Of a stretch of DNA of 64,000 nucleotides, positions 41,248 through 49,732 are shown one piece after another; position 1 is the first letter of the stretch; each line of letters opens with the position of its first letter. Source of the stretch: Ensifer aridi (GTDB taxonomy: Bacteria; Pseudomonadota; Alphaproteobacteria; Rhizobiales; Rhizobiaceae). The notes under the pieces were generated by a model. The model made no database searches. It was given only the letters and a program-made list of their open reading frames with translations, and was not told the origin of the DNA. The stretch spans positions 1 to 64,000 of the forward strand of contig NZ_LUAV01000038.1 in assembly GCF_002078505.1 (NCBI RefSeq), given 5' to 3'. Position numbers and translations under genes: made by a program.

Positions 41248-42222
41248 TCATTCCCGAAGCGTCTCGCGCATCCGCTCTCTCGCAGCATCGTGAGCTTCGA
41301 GCGCGGCCTGACCCGCCTTGTCGAAGAGGTTCTCCGCGGTGCTCACCGCTTCACCGACCACTTCACTCGACTTCTCGGCGATGGCGTTGCGCACTTGATC
41401 CGAGGCTTCGCCCAATGCCTCGTCCTCGGCCTCCGTGCGAGGCAGGGCGGCTCCTATCGCCGCGCCAACGGCAAAAGCGAGCGCACCGCCGACGAGCGGC
41501 TGGTCGCGAAAATGCTTGAGAATGGCGGCGTTCAGGTGCGCGCCCTGGTCTTCGAGAGATCTGCCGGCGGCCTGCACACTGTCCGCGAGAGACCTCCCGG
41601 TCTCGGCAATGGCACCTGACATTCGGCTTGCCGAAGCACTCACCTCCCGCCATGTTCTGGACGCCCAGCCCGAGGCCTCATCGAAAAGCGCCCCGGCCTC
41701 GTCGCGTATATCGTCGATCTGCTGGCCTGCCGCGTCGGCAAAGCCGCGGTAAATCTTACCGGCAGGATCGACGAAGTGACCTGCCCTGCGGCCCTCAAGG
41801 TCGGTTCGCGCCCTGAAGCGGTTGCCGGCTTCATCGGCGAAATGACTGTATCGCTCGCCGAAGCTCGCCTCTACTGGGCCTGTGCGCCGCACGGAACCGG
41901 TAACGGTTGCGAGCGGATAGTCGTCCAGACCATCCTCCAGCTTTCTCACTCCGGGCGCGCGTGAGGCCGGATTGGCGATAAGCCAAGCGAGACTGATTCC
42001 CATCAAAGCGACGGGAACGGGATTACTCCTCAATGCGACACCGAGGTTGCTGAGGTACTCGGCTCCGCCGCTCGTCTTGGCATATTCGAGCAATTCGTCC
42101 ATCAGTTGGCCCGGTGACATGCGCTCCTGAATCGCGTGGAGCTTTTCCTCAATGCGCTGGCGGTCGGCCTCGATCTCGCGCTGCAGTTCGGCAGCCGAGT
42201 GGGTTTCCACGGAGTCGTTCAT
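41248..42222 (-). CDS. DUF3618-domain membrane protein
   Basis: A 324-aa protein. The N-terminal DUF3618 part has ELQREIEADRQRIEEKLHAI, QERMSPGQLMDELLEYAKTS and a short hydrophobic stretch (VPVALMGISLAWLIANP). Then come long helical Ala/Glu-rich repeats (AQGRSLADSVQAAGRSLEDQ-like), a second hydrophobic segment (GGALAFAVGAAIGAALP) and a coiled C-terminus. It overlaps the holin-like gene by 4 bp (ATGA-type junction). The three-gene set (198-aa stress protein, holin-like, DUF3618) is a familiar rhizobial operon of unknown membrane-stress role. Confidence 0.88.
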   Translation of the reverse strand: MNDSVETHSAAELQREIEADRQRIEEKLHAIQERMSPGQLMDELLEYAKTSGGAEYLSNLGVALRSNPVPVALMGISLAWLIANPASRAPGVRKLEDGLDDYPLATVTGSVRRTGPVEASFGERYSHFADEAGNRFRARTDLEGRRAGHFVDPAGKIYRGFADAAGQQIDDIRDEAGALFDEASGWASRTWREVSASASRMSGAIAETGRSLADSVQAAGRSLEDQGAHLNAAILKHFRDQPLVGGALAFAVGAAIGAALPRTEAEDEALGEASDQVRNAIAEKSSEVVGEAVSTAENLFDKAGQAALEAHDAARERMRETLRE

Positions 42223-42632
42223 TGTACTCTCTCCTTCACCACGTCCACGTCGCGCTGTAGCGAGGCTGCCGTCCTGTCGAACTTGAAACTGCCGCTTCTA
42301 AGCGTCGAGAGGGCCCGCGAAACCATCGCCCAAGCGAGGAGCGCCACCACGACGCCGACGATGGCGGCGGCCGCTGCATCGGCATTCGGTTCGGTCAAAC
42401 CCTGACCGACGAGAAATGCGGCCAATCCCTGGACGACTGCACTCAACAGCACGCCGATGGCACCGATTGCAAAGACCAGACCAATGAGAAGGGTCTCTAT
42501 GCTGCCTACGGCGCGACTCAAGTTCTCCGACGCTTCGGCCTTGGCAAGATCTATTTCCTTCCGGAAAAGGCCGGATATGTCACCTACCAGGCTCGTCATG
42601 AGTTCGGATAAGGGGCGATCATGGTTAGCCAT
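42219..42632 (-). CDS. Phage-holin-superfamily (Holin-X/DUF1469-like) membrane protein
   Basis: A 137-aa protein with two strong membrane helices (LLIGLVFAIGAIGVLLSAVV and AAAAIVGVVVALLAWAMVS) after an amphipathic DISGLFRKEIDLAKAEASEN, the typical plan of Phage_holin_3_6 proteins. Not necessarily phage: it lies in a general-stress operon without phage genes. Overlaps neighbours by 8 bp (42625-42632) and 4 bp. Confidence 0.88.
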   Translation of the reverse strand: MANHDRPLSELMTSLVGDISGLFRKEIDLAKAEASENLSRAVGSIETLLIGLVFAIGAIGVLLSAVVQGLAAFLVGQGLTEPNADAAAAAIVGVVVALLAWAMVSRALSTLRSGSFKFDRTAASLQRDVDVVKERVQ

Positions 42633-43221
42633 TGCGGAACTCCTCCTCCTGTCGAACCGGCTGACCAGCCGACGGTGATCGCGAGGGGTGAAGGGAAGCG
42701 CCCCGGCTGGTACGACGCTCGGCCGAAGCGAGCAGGAACCGACTGGCCGTCAGTCCTGCAATCGCCGCCATCCCGAGAAATGCAAGCGGTTGCCTTCGGC
42801 CGAAATCCTCGGCCATCGTGGCAATTTCGCCGAGATCGCGATCCTCTATATCGCGAGCGTAATCTTGGAGCGAGCGGCCCATCTGCCGGGCATAGCGACC
42901 GAGCGCCCTTTGATCGGATGCCTCGAGCTCGGAGCCGACCTTCTCGATTGCGGCCCCCACGCCGTTCAACTGACGCGCCGCCAGGTTTTTCTCGCCTTCC
43001 GCGGTGCGGCTGACCGCCGTTTTGACCTGCTCCGTTTGTTGCTTCGCGAACTGTCGACCCTCAGACAAATCTTCGCGAAGGGCTTGTTCCAAGTTGCGCT
43101 CTGTCGCCTGCTCGCTGATGCCCGTGGCGTCTTCACCTGCCCGAGTGCCGGAACCAGCCGACGGCGTTTCCGGCAGTCCGGATGGGTCGCCCGGCCCGTG
43201 GGCACTTCCTTCATTGCTCAT
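42625..43221 (-). CDS. Stress-type membrane-anchored hypothetical protein
   Basis: A 198-aa protein with an acidic N-terminus, long helical coiled region (EQALREDLSEGRQFAKQQTE, LARRQLNGVGAAIEKVGSEL-like) and one C-terminal hydrophobic anchor (PLAFLGMAAIAGLTASRFLL). This resembles rhizobial nutrient-deprivation-induced proteins. It is first in the operon with the holin-like and DUF3618 genes. A GGAAC-N17-TGTT promoter-like site lies 50-76 bp upstream. Confidence 0.8.
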   Translation of the reverse strand: MSNEGSAHGPGDPSGLPETPSAGSGTRAGEDATGISEQATERNLEQALREDLSEGRQFAKQQTEQVKTAVSRTAEGEKNLAARQLNGVGAAIEKVGSELEASDQRALGRYARQMGRSLQDYARDIEDRDLGEIATMAEDFGRRQPLAFLGMAAIAGLTASRFLLASAERRTSRGASLHPSRSPSAGQPVRQEEEFRNG

Positions 43222-43271
43222 TTGGGTTCCTCCCGATCGGAACTGATCTTAGGTGTTACTAATATGATCCG

Positions 43272-43297
43272 AACAACCGAAACGGCGCCTTTGTTCC
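43272..43297 (-). promoter_or_regulatory. EcfG/RpoE2-like promoter upstream of the stress operon
   Basis: Minus strand GGAAC (43293-43297), 17 bases, then TGTT (43272-43275); one mismatch from CGTT. Well placed before ATG 43221. Confidence 0.5.
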
Positions 43298-43630
43298 CTT
43301 TGGCACGATGGTTCGGGGCAATCACCGCAAGGAGATGATCTGGCACGTGCGACCTCCCACTCAGGCCCTTGAAATGTGTGGAAACGAGCGCCGGGCAGGT
43401 GAGGCTCGCGCCGAGACTTACGTGGAAAGGAAGGACCGTTTGCGGACTTTCAGCATCGCCGCGAAGCCTGAGACTGCGACCTGCAATGTCGTTTCGTATG
43501 CGCTGCGCAGGAGCGGTTGGCGCTCCGATTGGTAGCATGCGTCAGGCGCAGTTAGTCAGTGTGATCCTCGAATCCTCATCGGTCACCTGTCACGGCCTTA
43601 CGCAAGTTCCGGCGGCAACGCCAACGATGT
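43298..43630. other. Intergenic, nothing supported
   Basis: No gene or repeat recognised. Open frames here mirror each other and show no homology. It lies between the stop of the nucleotide cyclase gene and the stress operon promoter. Confidence 0.4.
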
Positions 43631-44368
43631 TCAGATTTCGTAGAGGTCGATCGGCTGCTCAAAGCCCTTCAGGTGGTATGCCCGGGCTTCGCTTTCGGCC
43701 GTTTGGCTCTGCGCCCGCTCGCAAACGGCCCTGGTGACGAGAATCCGCCCCGCTTCTGCGGCTGACTGGGCGCGTGCCGCAGTATTTACGACGGTTCCGA
43801 CGGCAGTCAGGTCGCGATGCGACCGGCCGAACTCTCCGAAGCTGGCCTCGCCGGAGTCGATGCCGATACCAACAGCGAGTTCACTTCCGTCCAAGCCGAT
43901 ACCTTCAGCCAGGTGAAGTTCACGGCGCAATTGGCAGCGGCGCTGGACTTCTTTCGCAGCAAGTACGGCACGTTCGGCGTGGTCCTGGTGTGGGATCGGA
44001 AAGTTGAAGATCGCCATGACCGCGTCCCCGACCGTCTTGTTAAGCAGGCCGTCGAATTCCCAAATAGCCGTGGCACATTCATCGTAGAAATCATCGAGCA
44101 GCGCGGAGACGGTGTCTGCCGAAAGCGACTGCGAAAGCGTCGTATAGCCTCTCAGATCTGCAAAAAGCACAGACACATCAACAGTGATCTTGCGGGCTTT
44201 CATCACGCGCGTGAACATGAGTTCGCAAATTGTGCAGGTGTTCGGATTCATCCGGCTCGGGCGGATGCCAAAGGCGCGGAAGGGAATGGAAGCCGGTCCT
44301 CGCAGGGGCACGGGGAGACGCATCTGCTCCCAGCAGCCCTTGCAAATCCTCGATTGAGAAAAAGACAT
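43631..44368 (-). CDS. Class III adenylate/guanylate cyclase with N-terminal cysteine module
   Basis: A 245-aa cyclase. The catalytic domain starts VDVSVLFADLRGYTTLS (metal Asp71) and continues LNKTVGDAVMAIFNFP (Lys111 as substrate determinant, second metal Asp115) to VNTAARAQSAAEAGRILVT. Before it is a 55-residue segment with C9-x2-C12 and C45-x2-C48, a likely zinc or redox site, preceded by MSFSQSRICKGCWEQMRL. The architecture is seen in rhizobial cyclases. It may give cAMP for the cyclic-nucleotide-binding protein at 50.6 kb, an idea not tested here. Confidence 0.85.
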   Translation of the reverse strand: MSFSQSRICKGCWEQMRLPVPLRGPASIPFRAFGIRPSRMNPNTCTICELMFTRVMKARKITVDVSVLFADLRGYTTLSQSLSADTVSALLDDFYDECATAIWEFDGLLNKTVGDAVMAIFNFPIPHQDHAERAVLAAKEVQRRCQLRRELHLAEGIGLDGSELAVGIGIDSGEASFGEFGRSHRDLTAVGTVVNTAARAQSAAEAGRILVTRAVCERAQSQTAESEARAYHLKGFEQPIDLYEI

Positions 44369-44519
44369 GTTGCAGCGCCCCAGTTTACGCGTCGCGCCGT
44401 GATATTCGCACATCCGGCGCGGAAAATCTTCCCGAAAGCCTGAGCACAGGAGAGAACGATCGACGGGCCGAATAGCCGCTGACGCAAGCTGCCGACGCGC
44501 CGCGTCGGACGTCTCGCTA

Positions 44520-44563
44520 CTGCATGTCTCCTTAAACCGACCTCGGTTTACGGAGACATGCAG
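44520..44563. repeat. Long palindromic intergenic repeat (rhizobial type)
   Basis: Twenty-base arms (CTGCATGTCTCCTTAAACCG against CGGTTTACGGAGACATGCAG) with a single mismatch surround ACCT. It continues with CAATTCAAAGTGGCTACAGC, a sequence often found beside such repeats in rhizobia. It lies downstream of the DUF6494 gene and upstream of the cyclase gene on the minus strand. Confidence 0.75.
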
Positions 44564-44593
44564 CAATTCAAAGTGGCTACAGCTTCGCCCGGC

Positions 44594-44785
44594 TTATGGA
44601 AGTTCGATCTCGCCGTCTACCACATGGTTCAGGCCGGTGCCTTCCGCCGTCAGCGTCATGCGGACCTTCAACTTCTTGCCGCCGATCTTTCCGTCGCGCA
44701 CCGTCTCCTCGATCTTGCGCTGAGAGGTGACGCCGACTTCCTTCAGGAACTTGCGGATCGACATGTTGAAGGCGTCTTCGCTCAT
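44594..44785 (-). CDS. DUF6494-family small protein
   Basis: A 63-aa protein, reading MSEDAFNMSIRKFLKEVGVT and ending LTAEGTGLNHVVDGEIELP. This matches the DUF6494 pattern in alphaproteobacteria (small basic helix then beta strands). ATG 44785 has AAGGAG upstream. Function unknown. It stands alone. Confidence 0.88.
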   Translation of the reverse strand: MSEDAFNMSIRKFLKEVGVTSQRKIEETVRDGKIGGKKLKVRMTLTAEGTGLNHVVDGEIELP

Positions 44786-45161
44786 GGCGGAACTCCTTTG
44801 TGTCCGGAAGGGATTGTAAGGGAAGGCAAGTGGTCAGGGAAGCAGGCCCATTGACGCGCGATGCCATGGAAATAGACCCCGAGCCACGGAGGAGGCGTCG
44901 GGGTCCTTGAAGTTGACCGGCCCGTTGGGAGAAAGAGGAGCGGACCCGATCGACGTGTTGCGCAGCAGGAGGAGGAGATACTGCGCGTTCACAATGATGA
45001 GCATAGATTAATCGCTATCATCGAATAGTGCCCGGGGTAACAGCGCAGTCTTGCGCAAGTCAAAGCGCTTCGCTTCAAGTGAGATGCGCGCGAGACACAA
45101 GGCATCTGTCACGCTGGCAGAGAAGGCGGCGTTCAGGTCGAAGCCACGCCCGGGGGGGTGA
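44786..45161. other. Intergenic, nothing supported
   Basis: No gene, repeat or clear promoter consensus was recognised. It separates the DUF6494 gene from the end of the flavin monooxygenase gene. Confidence 0.4.
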
Positions 45162-46295
45162 TCAAGCGCTCGCGGACTTTGACTTGGCGATCGAGCTCGC
45201 GATTTGCAGAGCCTCGATACCTATCTGGCGCAAGAGGCCGGTGGTCGCAGGATTGAAACCACAAAAGTATAAGCCATCCTTGGCCGGGTGAAGCTCGCCC
45301 CTTCGCGGCTTGACAGCACCTTGGAACCGCTCGTCGAAGTCCGGCAACAGCGTCTCGAGAGCGGGCCGGTAGCCGGCTGCCAGTACAATGGCATCGAAAT
45401 CTGCGGACTCTCCGTTTGCGAAGTGTACGCGCGAGCCAACCGACATTTCGATGGCCGGGAACACCTTGATCCGGCCCTCTCTGATCTTCGCGATCGTGCC
45501 GATGTCGATCAGAGGCGTTCGGTCCCGCTCCATCATGCTAGCGAGGGGACCCTGTCGGGAACGTCTGAGCCCAAGTCCTTCGAGATCGCGATAGCGCATG
45601 TGCAGAATCGGCGCATTGACCGCATCGACCACTCTGTACGGAAAGTGTCGTTGAAGGATAGCGATTGTCGCGGTCGGCACACCTAGTAGTTCCCTCGGAA
45701 CAACATTGACCGGACCACGGACCGCCATCGCCACCTCGAGACCCGCTTCGGCACATTCGAGCGCGATCTCGCCTGCCGAATTTCCGAAACCGACCACCAG
45801 AATTCGACGTGCATTGAGAGCAAGCGCGTTCCGGTATTCGCGAGAATGAATGATGTTTCCTTCGAACGTTTCTTGACCAGCCCAGTGTGGTCTGATCGGA
45901 GCGTTTGAGAGTCCGGTGGCGATGATGACGGCGCTGGATTCGAATACATCGCCATCGGCCGTTTCGACGACCCAGTCCGCAGCTTTTCGGACAGATGCGA
46001 CGCGTTTGCCGAATTCGATTTGAACGTCATTTGCCCGCGCGTAATCTTCGAGGTATTCGATGACTTGCAAGCGTGATGGATATCTTGGGAAATCAGCCGG
46101 CATCGGCCTCCCCGGAAGCGCCGAGTGGGCCTTCGCCGTATGCAGACGAAGACGCTCGTAATGCCTCCGCCACGAAGCGGCGAGCGTGTCTTGCGCTTCT
46201 AGGACCACCGAGTGACAGCCTTCAGCGCGGAGCGCGGCAGCGCATGCAAGCCCTGCTGGGCCCGCACCGACGATGATCGTCTCCCCAGTTGCCAC
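45162..46295 (-). CDS. Flavin-containing monooxygenase-like (YUCCA/FMO type) oxidoreductase
   Basis: A 377-aa two-dinucleotide-binding protein: FAD site IIVGAGPAGLACAAALRAEG, SWRRHYERLRLHTAKAHSAL (FMO-type), NADP site RILVVGFGNSAGEIALECAE and the ATG motif AVIIATGLSNAPIRP. It ends near LYFCGFNPATTGLLRQIGIE. Members oxygenate soft nucleophiles or keto acids; plant YUCCAs make auxin from indole-pyruvate. The bacterial substrate is unknown. It is monocistronic, with a small gene divergent. Confidence 0.85.
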   Translation of the reverse strand: MATGETIIVGAGPAGLACAAALRAEGCHSVVLEAQDTLAASWRRHYERLRLHTAKAHSALPGRPMPADFPRYPSRLQVIEYLEDYARANDVQIEFGKRVASVRKAADWVVETADGDVFESSAVIIATGLSNAPIRPHWAGQETFEGNIIHSREYRNALALNARRILVVGFGNSAGEIALECAEAGLEVAMAVRGPVNVVPRELLGVPTATIAILQRHFPYRVVDAVNAPILHMRYRDLEGLGLRRSRQGPLASMMERDRTPLIDIGTIAKIREGRIKVFPAIEMSVGSRVHFANGESADFDAIVLAAGYRPALETLLPDFDERFQGAVKPRRGELHPAKDGLYFCGFNPATTGLLRQIGIEALQIASSIAKSKSASA

Positions 46296-46477
46296 CGACG
46301 GTTCCTCTCAGTGAGCCGTTGCATCGAGCTCCATAGGCTAACGGAACTGTCACCGGATATCGACTTTGATCGTGTCCGTCACGCGATGCAGGTGGCGCTT
46401 CCGCACAAATCCTGTCCACCCGGCTCTTGACGGCGTTCGCAGATGAGAACAAAATGAGAACATTCATGGAGATTCTC

Positions 46478-46648
46478 ATGACCCATGCAGACGAAGTGAT
46501 TGAGCGCGCGCACTCGGTCGTGGCCGCTTTGCGCGCAAAAAGAGAGCGCGAAGCGGAGCGGCGCAAAGAGGTGTTTGGGCGCATCGACATCGGCAAACCG
46601 TTGCCAATGCCAAATCGTGGCATTCAGCTGAGTCTGAAATTGCAATGA
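46478..46648 (+). CDS. Small hypothetical helical protein
   Basis: A 56-aa protein: MTHADEVIERAHSVVAALRA and REREAERRKEVFGRIDIGKP. ATG 46478 is chosen since GGAG lies 7 bases before; ATG 46454 and TTG 46427 are also open. No motif is recognised. Confidence 0.5.
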   Translation: MTHADEVIERAHSVVAALRAKREREAERRKEVFGRIDIGKPLPMPNRGIQLSLKLQ

Positions 46649-46809
46649 CCGCTCAGAAAGGAAGGCACACCGCGCCGAGCTCGACTGAGCGGTCGAGCCC
46701 TTCGCCTGCTCTGAGCAGTTCATGAAGCGAGTCACCCGTAGTTCGTCGCGCGGCTCACGGTGATCATTTTGCTCCGCGGATCCGCAAACGGCACTCCGAG
46801 GAGGACAGG

Positions 46810-48144
46810 TCAGCTTCGACGCGACGGATTCACCTTGTCAGTCGTGCCGCCGGCATAAGCCTTCGAGAGCCTGCGGTAATATCCCGATCTCAGTGCAAGA
46901 ATCGTCACCACCACGCCGAGCACACCCGCAAGCGTGAACACCAATGCTATGCCGCGCGCCGGGCCTGTGCCGAACCAGTCGCCGATGGCCTCGCTCCCTG
47001 CCCCGTCGGTCATGAAAGGGATGACCACGAACTGGGTCAGTGGACCGATCAAGAAGGCGGTCAGGGGCGAAGCGGCTTGTTCAACCGACTGGGCAAAACC
47101 AAAGACGCGGCCTTGGCGTTCCAGAGGAACCACCTTTTGCAGGACGGTTTGCTCGGCCGCTTCCGCATATGGCGCAAGCAGCATCCAAATGAAGCATCCG
47201 CCCGCCAGCAGCCAGATGGAGGACTGGATCGTGAAGACGCAGCACACCGACCAGGTGACGAGATTGACCAGCAGCAACGTGCGCAACGGGTTCCTGCCCA
47301 ACCCCCTCTTCGATATGACGATGCCGCTGATGATGAAGGCGGTCGAGAGCACGCCGAACAACAGTCCCCAGATCTGCACCGATACCAGGGAGAGGCCATA
47401 GGCATCCAACAGCGCCATGAAAATGCCCCCCAAGAAATTGTTGAACGTGGCAAAAAAGATGAGCGCAAAAAGGCCTGGCACGGCAGCAATCACCGCAACC
47501 GTTCCTCTGATGTCGACGCGTTTGGGTTCGCCGGGTTGGTCGTGTGCAGCTTCCACATGCGTTTCGCGGATCTGGATGAAGGTAAGGTGCACAAAGGCCA
47601 GGAAAGTCAAAACGAGCGCGAACGCCAGCGTCGCCACCATGCCGCCCCAGGCGACCAGAAAACCGCTGATGACCGAGGTGCTGAGAAAGCCGATGCCGGT
47701 GACCATGCCGACAAGGCCGTTGGCCTTGTCCCGCGAGCCTTCGGGAATAAGCACGGTCACCAGTGTCGGCAGGGCAATAGAACGGATATTGCCGGCAATG
47801 ACACCGAGCATCACCAGCAGCACGAAAAACCACAGGTGAAAGCCGTACGGATCGGCGAAGGCGGACTGCGGCGACAACAGCAGCAGCGCCAAGGACAGCA
47901 CATAAAAGCCGGCCGACACCACGCTCGAGCCGAGCATGGCCAGCTTCTTGGGATTGTGATCGACGATGCTGCCGAGCAAGAATCCGAATCCGGAGGTAAA
48001 CACCAGGTAGACGCCGGCGATCATGCCGGTCGCAAACACGGATTGCGTCTCGATATAGACCCAAAAAGTCAGCGCGAACCAGACCGTGAAATTCGTGATA
48101 TTGGCGATCAAGTTGTTGCCGAGAAGATGGTAAAATGTACCCAT
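46810..48144 (-). CDS. MFS transporter
   Basis: A 444-aa membrane carrier with about 12 hydrophobic helices. It begins MGTFYHLLGNNLIANITNFT, with the MFS loop 2-3 motif as FGFLLGSIVDHNPKKLAMLG and EGSRDKANGLVGMVTGIGFL. The ATG at 48144 has AGGGAGGCGCC before it. MFS carriers of this type often export small molecules. The middle (KVVPLERQGRVFGFAQSVEQ) is typical of the DHA-type. No operon partner; substrate unknown. Confidence 0.88.
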   Translation of the reverse strand: MGTFYHLLGNNLIANITNFTVWFALTFWVYIETQSVFATGMIAGVYLVFTSGFGFLLGSIVDHNPKKLAMLGSSVVSAGFYVLSLALLLLSPQSAFADPYGFHLWFFVLLVMLGVIAGNIRSIALPTLVTVLIPEGSRDKANGLVGMVTGIGFLSTSVISGFLVAWGGMVATLAFALVLTFLAFVHLTFIQIRETHVEAAHDQPGEPKRVDIRGTVAVIAAVPGLFALIFFATFNNFLGGIFMALLDAYGLSLVSVQIWGLLFGVLSTAFIISGIVISKRGLGRNPLRTLLLVNLVTWSVCCVFTIQSSIWLLAGGCFIWMLLAPYAEAAEQTVLQKVVPLERQGRVFGFAQSVEQAASPLTAFLIGPLTQFVVIPFMTDGAGSEAIGDWFGTGPARGIALVFTLAGVLGVVVTILALRSGYYRRLSKAYAGGTTDKVNPSRRS

Positions 48145-48565
48145 CGGCGCCTCCCTGGTTGGCCCGGCGTAGCTAGGGTGCGGGAGCCCGATGTTCAATC
48201 CACTTCCGAGATCACAAATGTCCGCCGCAGCGAGCGGGTTCTCGGTCCGTGCTCGATTTCATGAAAGCGGCTTTAGTTCAGCATTCGCCTCGGCACCGCG
48301 CTGCGGGCTACCGCCTGATTCCTTCAAACGGCAGCCGCGAATCCTGGCGGTGTGGTGCCCTCGGCTGTCTGGCGGCAGATCAAATTGCCGCTGCAGCTTC
48401 GCCTTGCCGCACAAGAAAGCCGATGGCGGCGGCATTAGCGAGGTCGATGAAGAACGCCGGCACCGGTGGCAGGAGGGCAACGGCAAGCGAGCGAATGGTC
48501 CTCACTGCAACAGGCGCAATAATCGAGTATAGTTTCCTGAGCGACTGCAGACGGAGTAAAGGGAA
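48145..48565. other. Intergenic, nothing supported
   Basis: Open frames on both strands overlap here without family similarity. No promoter consensus was recognised. A likely leader region for the small gene at 48566. Confidence 0.4.
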
Positions 48566-48820
48566 ATGTCCGTCGACGCCGGACCGAGCAGAGTAGACGC
48601 CGAATATGCGATTGAATACCTCCAGGAGCATCCCGAAGCCGGGCTTTGCTGCGAGGATCGGCGCTGGTGGATTACGCCGAATGCAAACGAGACCGACCGG
48701 CAGATCCTACTTCTTGATGGCATTGAGGCTGAGCGGCTTAAGGATAATCCCCGCCTTCGGCTCGTGTCCGGAATAGCCCATCGAGGCCGGTCGCTCTGGA
48801 TCGTCCGGAGAATGACGTAA
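48566..48820 (+). CDS. Small hypothetical protein
   Basis: An 84-aa protein: MSVDAGPSRVDAEYAIEYLQ, EHPEAGLCCEDRRWWITPNA and RLRLVSGIAHRGRSLWIVRR. No ribosome site is strong (AAAGGGAA before ATG 48566). No motif seen. It lies directly before the hydrolase gene (11 bp), so it may be co-transcribed. Confidence 0.5.
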   Translation: MSVDAGPSRVDAEYAIEYLQEHPEAGLCCEDRRWWITPNANETDRQILLLDGIEAERLKDNPRLRLVSGIAHRGRSLWIVRRMT

Positions 48821-48831
48821 CCGGTCCCTTC

Positions 48832-49662
48832 ATGTTCACGGAGCCCCCAGTGGATGTTGTCGTGGGTGCCACAAAACTCCTGGTAATGTTGCCGCTGGTG
48901 GCGACTTTCGCATACGTGTCGCTTGTCGGTCTGACGTATGTGTCGCAGCGCGCTCTCCTCTATCCAGGAGCAACGCTGACGCTGGCTCCGGAGTCCGCAA
49001 GCTGGGGGGAGAGCGTCAAGATCAGGACACCCGATGGAGAGACGCTTCACGGCCTTTACAGCCAGGGCAAACCCGACATGCCGTCGGTGCTGTTCTTTCT
49101 CGGCAACGCCGACCGTGTCAGCAACTACGGCTTTTTCGCGCGGGCGCTGGCCTCGCGGGGCGTCGGGCTGCTCGCAATTTCCTATCGCGGCTATCCGGGT
49201 TCAACCGGCACGCCGAGCGAGGCCGGGCTACTGACCGACGGCATCGCCGCGTTCGATTGGCTTTCGGTTCGTTCTGAAAACGAGATCGTTGTGCTGGGTC
49301 AATCATTGGGAAGCGGCGTTGCCGTGAATACGGCTCGGCAAAGACCGGCCGCGGCCGTCATTCTTGTTTCTGCCTACCTGTCTGTCCTGTCGCTCGCTCA
49401 GATGCACTACCCATTCTTTCCGGTTGGCCTTCTCATCAAGGACCCCTTCCGTTCGGATTTACGAATAGCGCAGGTGAAGCAACCAAAGCTGTTTATTCAC
49501 GGTCGGCGCGACACCATCATCCCGCTGTCTTCCGGCGAGGCGCTATATGACATCGCTTCCGAGCCAAAGCAGATGCTGATCTACGACGGCTTCGGTCATA
49601 ACGATCTTTGGGACGCCCGCATGGTTCACGACATTCTCCGATTTGTGGAAGCGCTGAAGTGA
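48832..49662 (+). CDS. Membrane-anchored alpha/beta hydrolase (serine)
   Basis: A 276-aa hydrolase with an N-terminal membrane helix (LLVMLPLVATFAYVSLVGLT). The nucleophile elbow is VVLGQSLGSGVAV (Ser158), the acid is Asp in LFIHGRRDTIIPLSS and the His in YDGFGHNDLWD. YPGSTGTPSEAGLLTDGIAA is the BEM46-family landmark. It could remove acyl groups from a membrane lipid or protein. No clear operon partner besides the small gene upstream. Confidence 0.88.
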   Translation: MFTEPPVDVVVGATKLLVMLPLVATFAYVSLVGLTYVSQRALLYPGATLTLAPESASWGESVKIRTPDGETLHGLYSQGKPDMPSVLFFLGNADRVSNYGFFARALASRGVGLLAISYRGYPGSTGTPSEAGLLTDGIAAFDWLSVRSENEIVVLGQSLGSGVAVNTARQRPAAAVILVSAYLSVLSLAQMHYPFFPVGLLIKDPFRSDLRIAQVKQPKLFIHGRRDTIIPLSSGEALYDIASEPKQMLIYDGFGHNDLWDARMVHDILRFVEALK

Positions 49663-49732
49663 AGCGTCGACTAAGGCGTCTTGAGCGGTAGCAGCAGCCG
49701 CGATATAGGGCCGGATCGTCCGCCATGATCAG

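Noticed and set aside
42219..42632. Phage holin as a prophage marker
   Set aside because: The holin-like family is common in rhizobial stress operons. No integrase, capsid, tail or lysis genes are nearby.
47077..48264. A 395-codon plus-strand frame
   Set aside because: Antisense to the MFS gene; very charged with no hydrophobic core.
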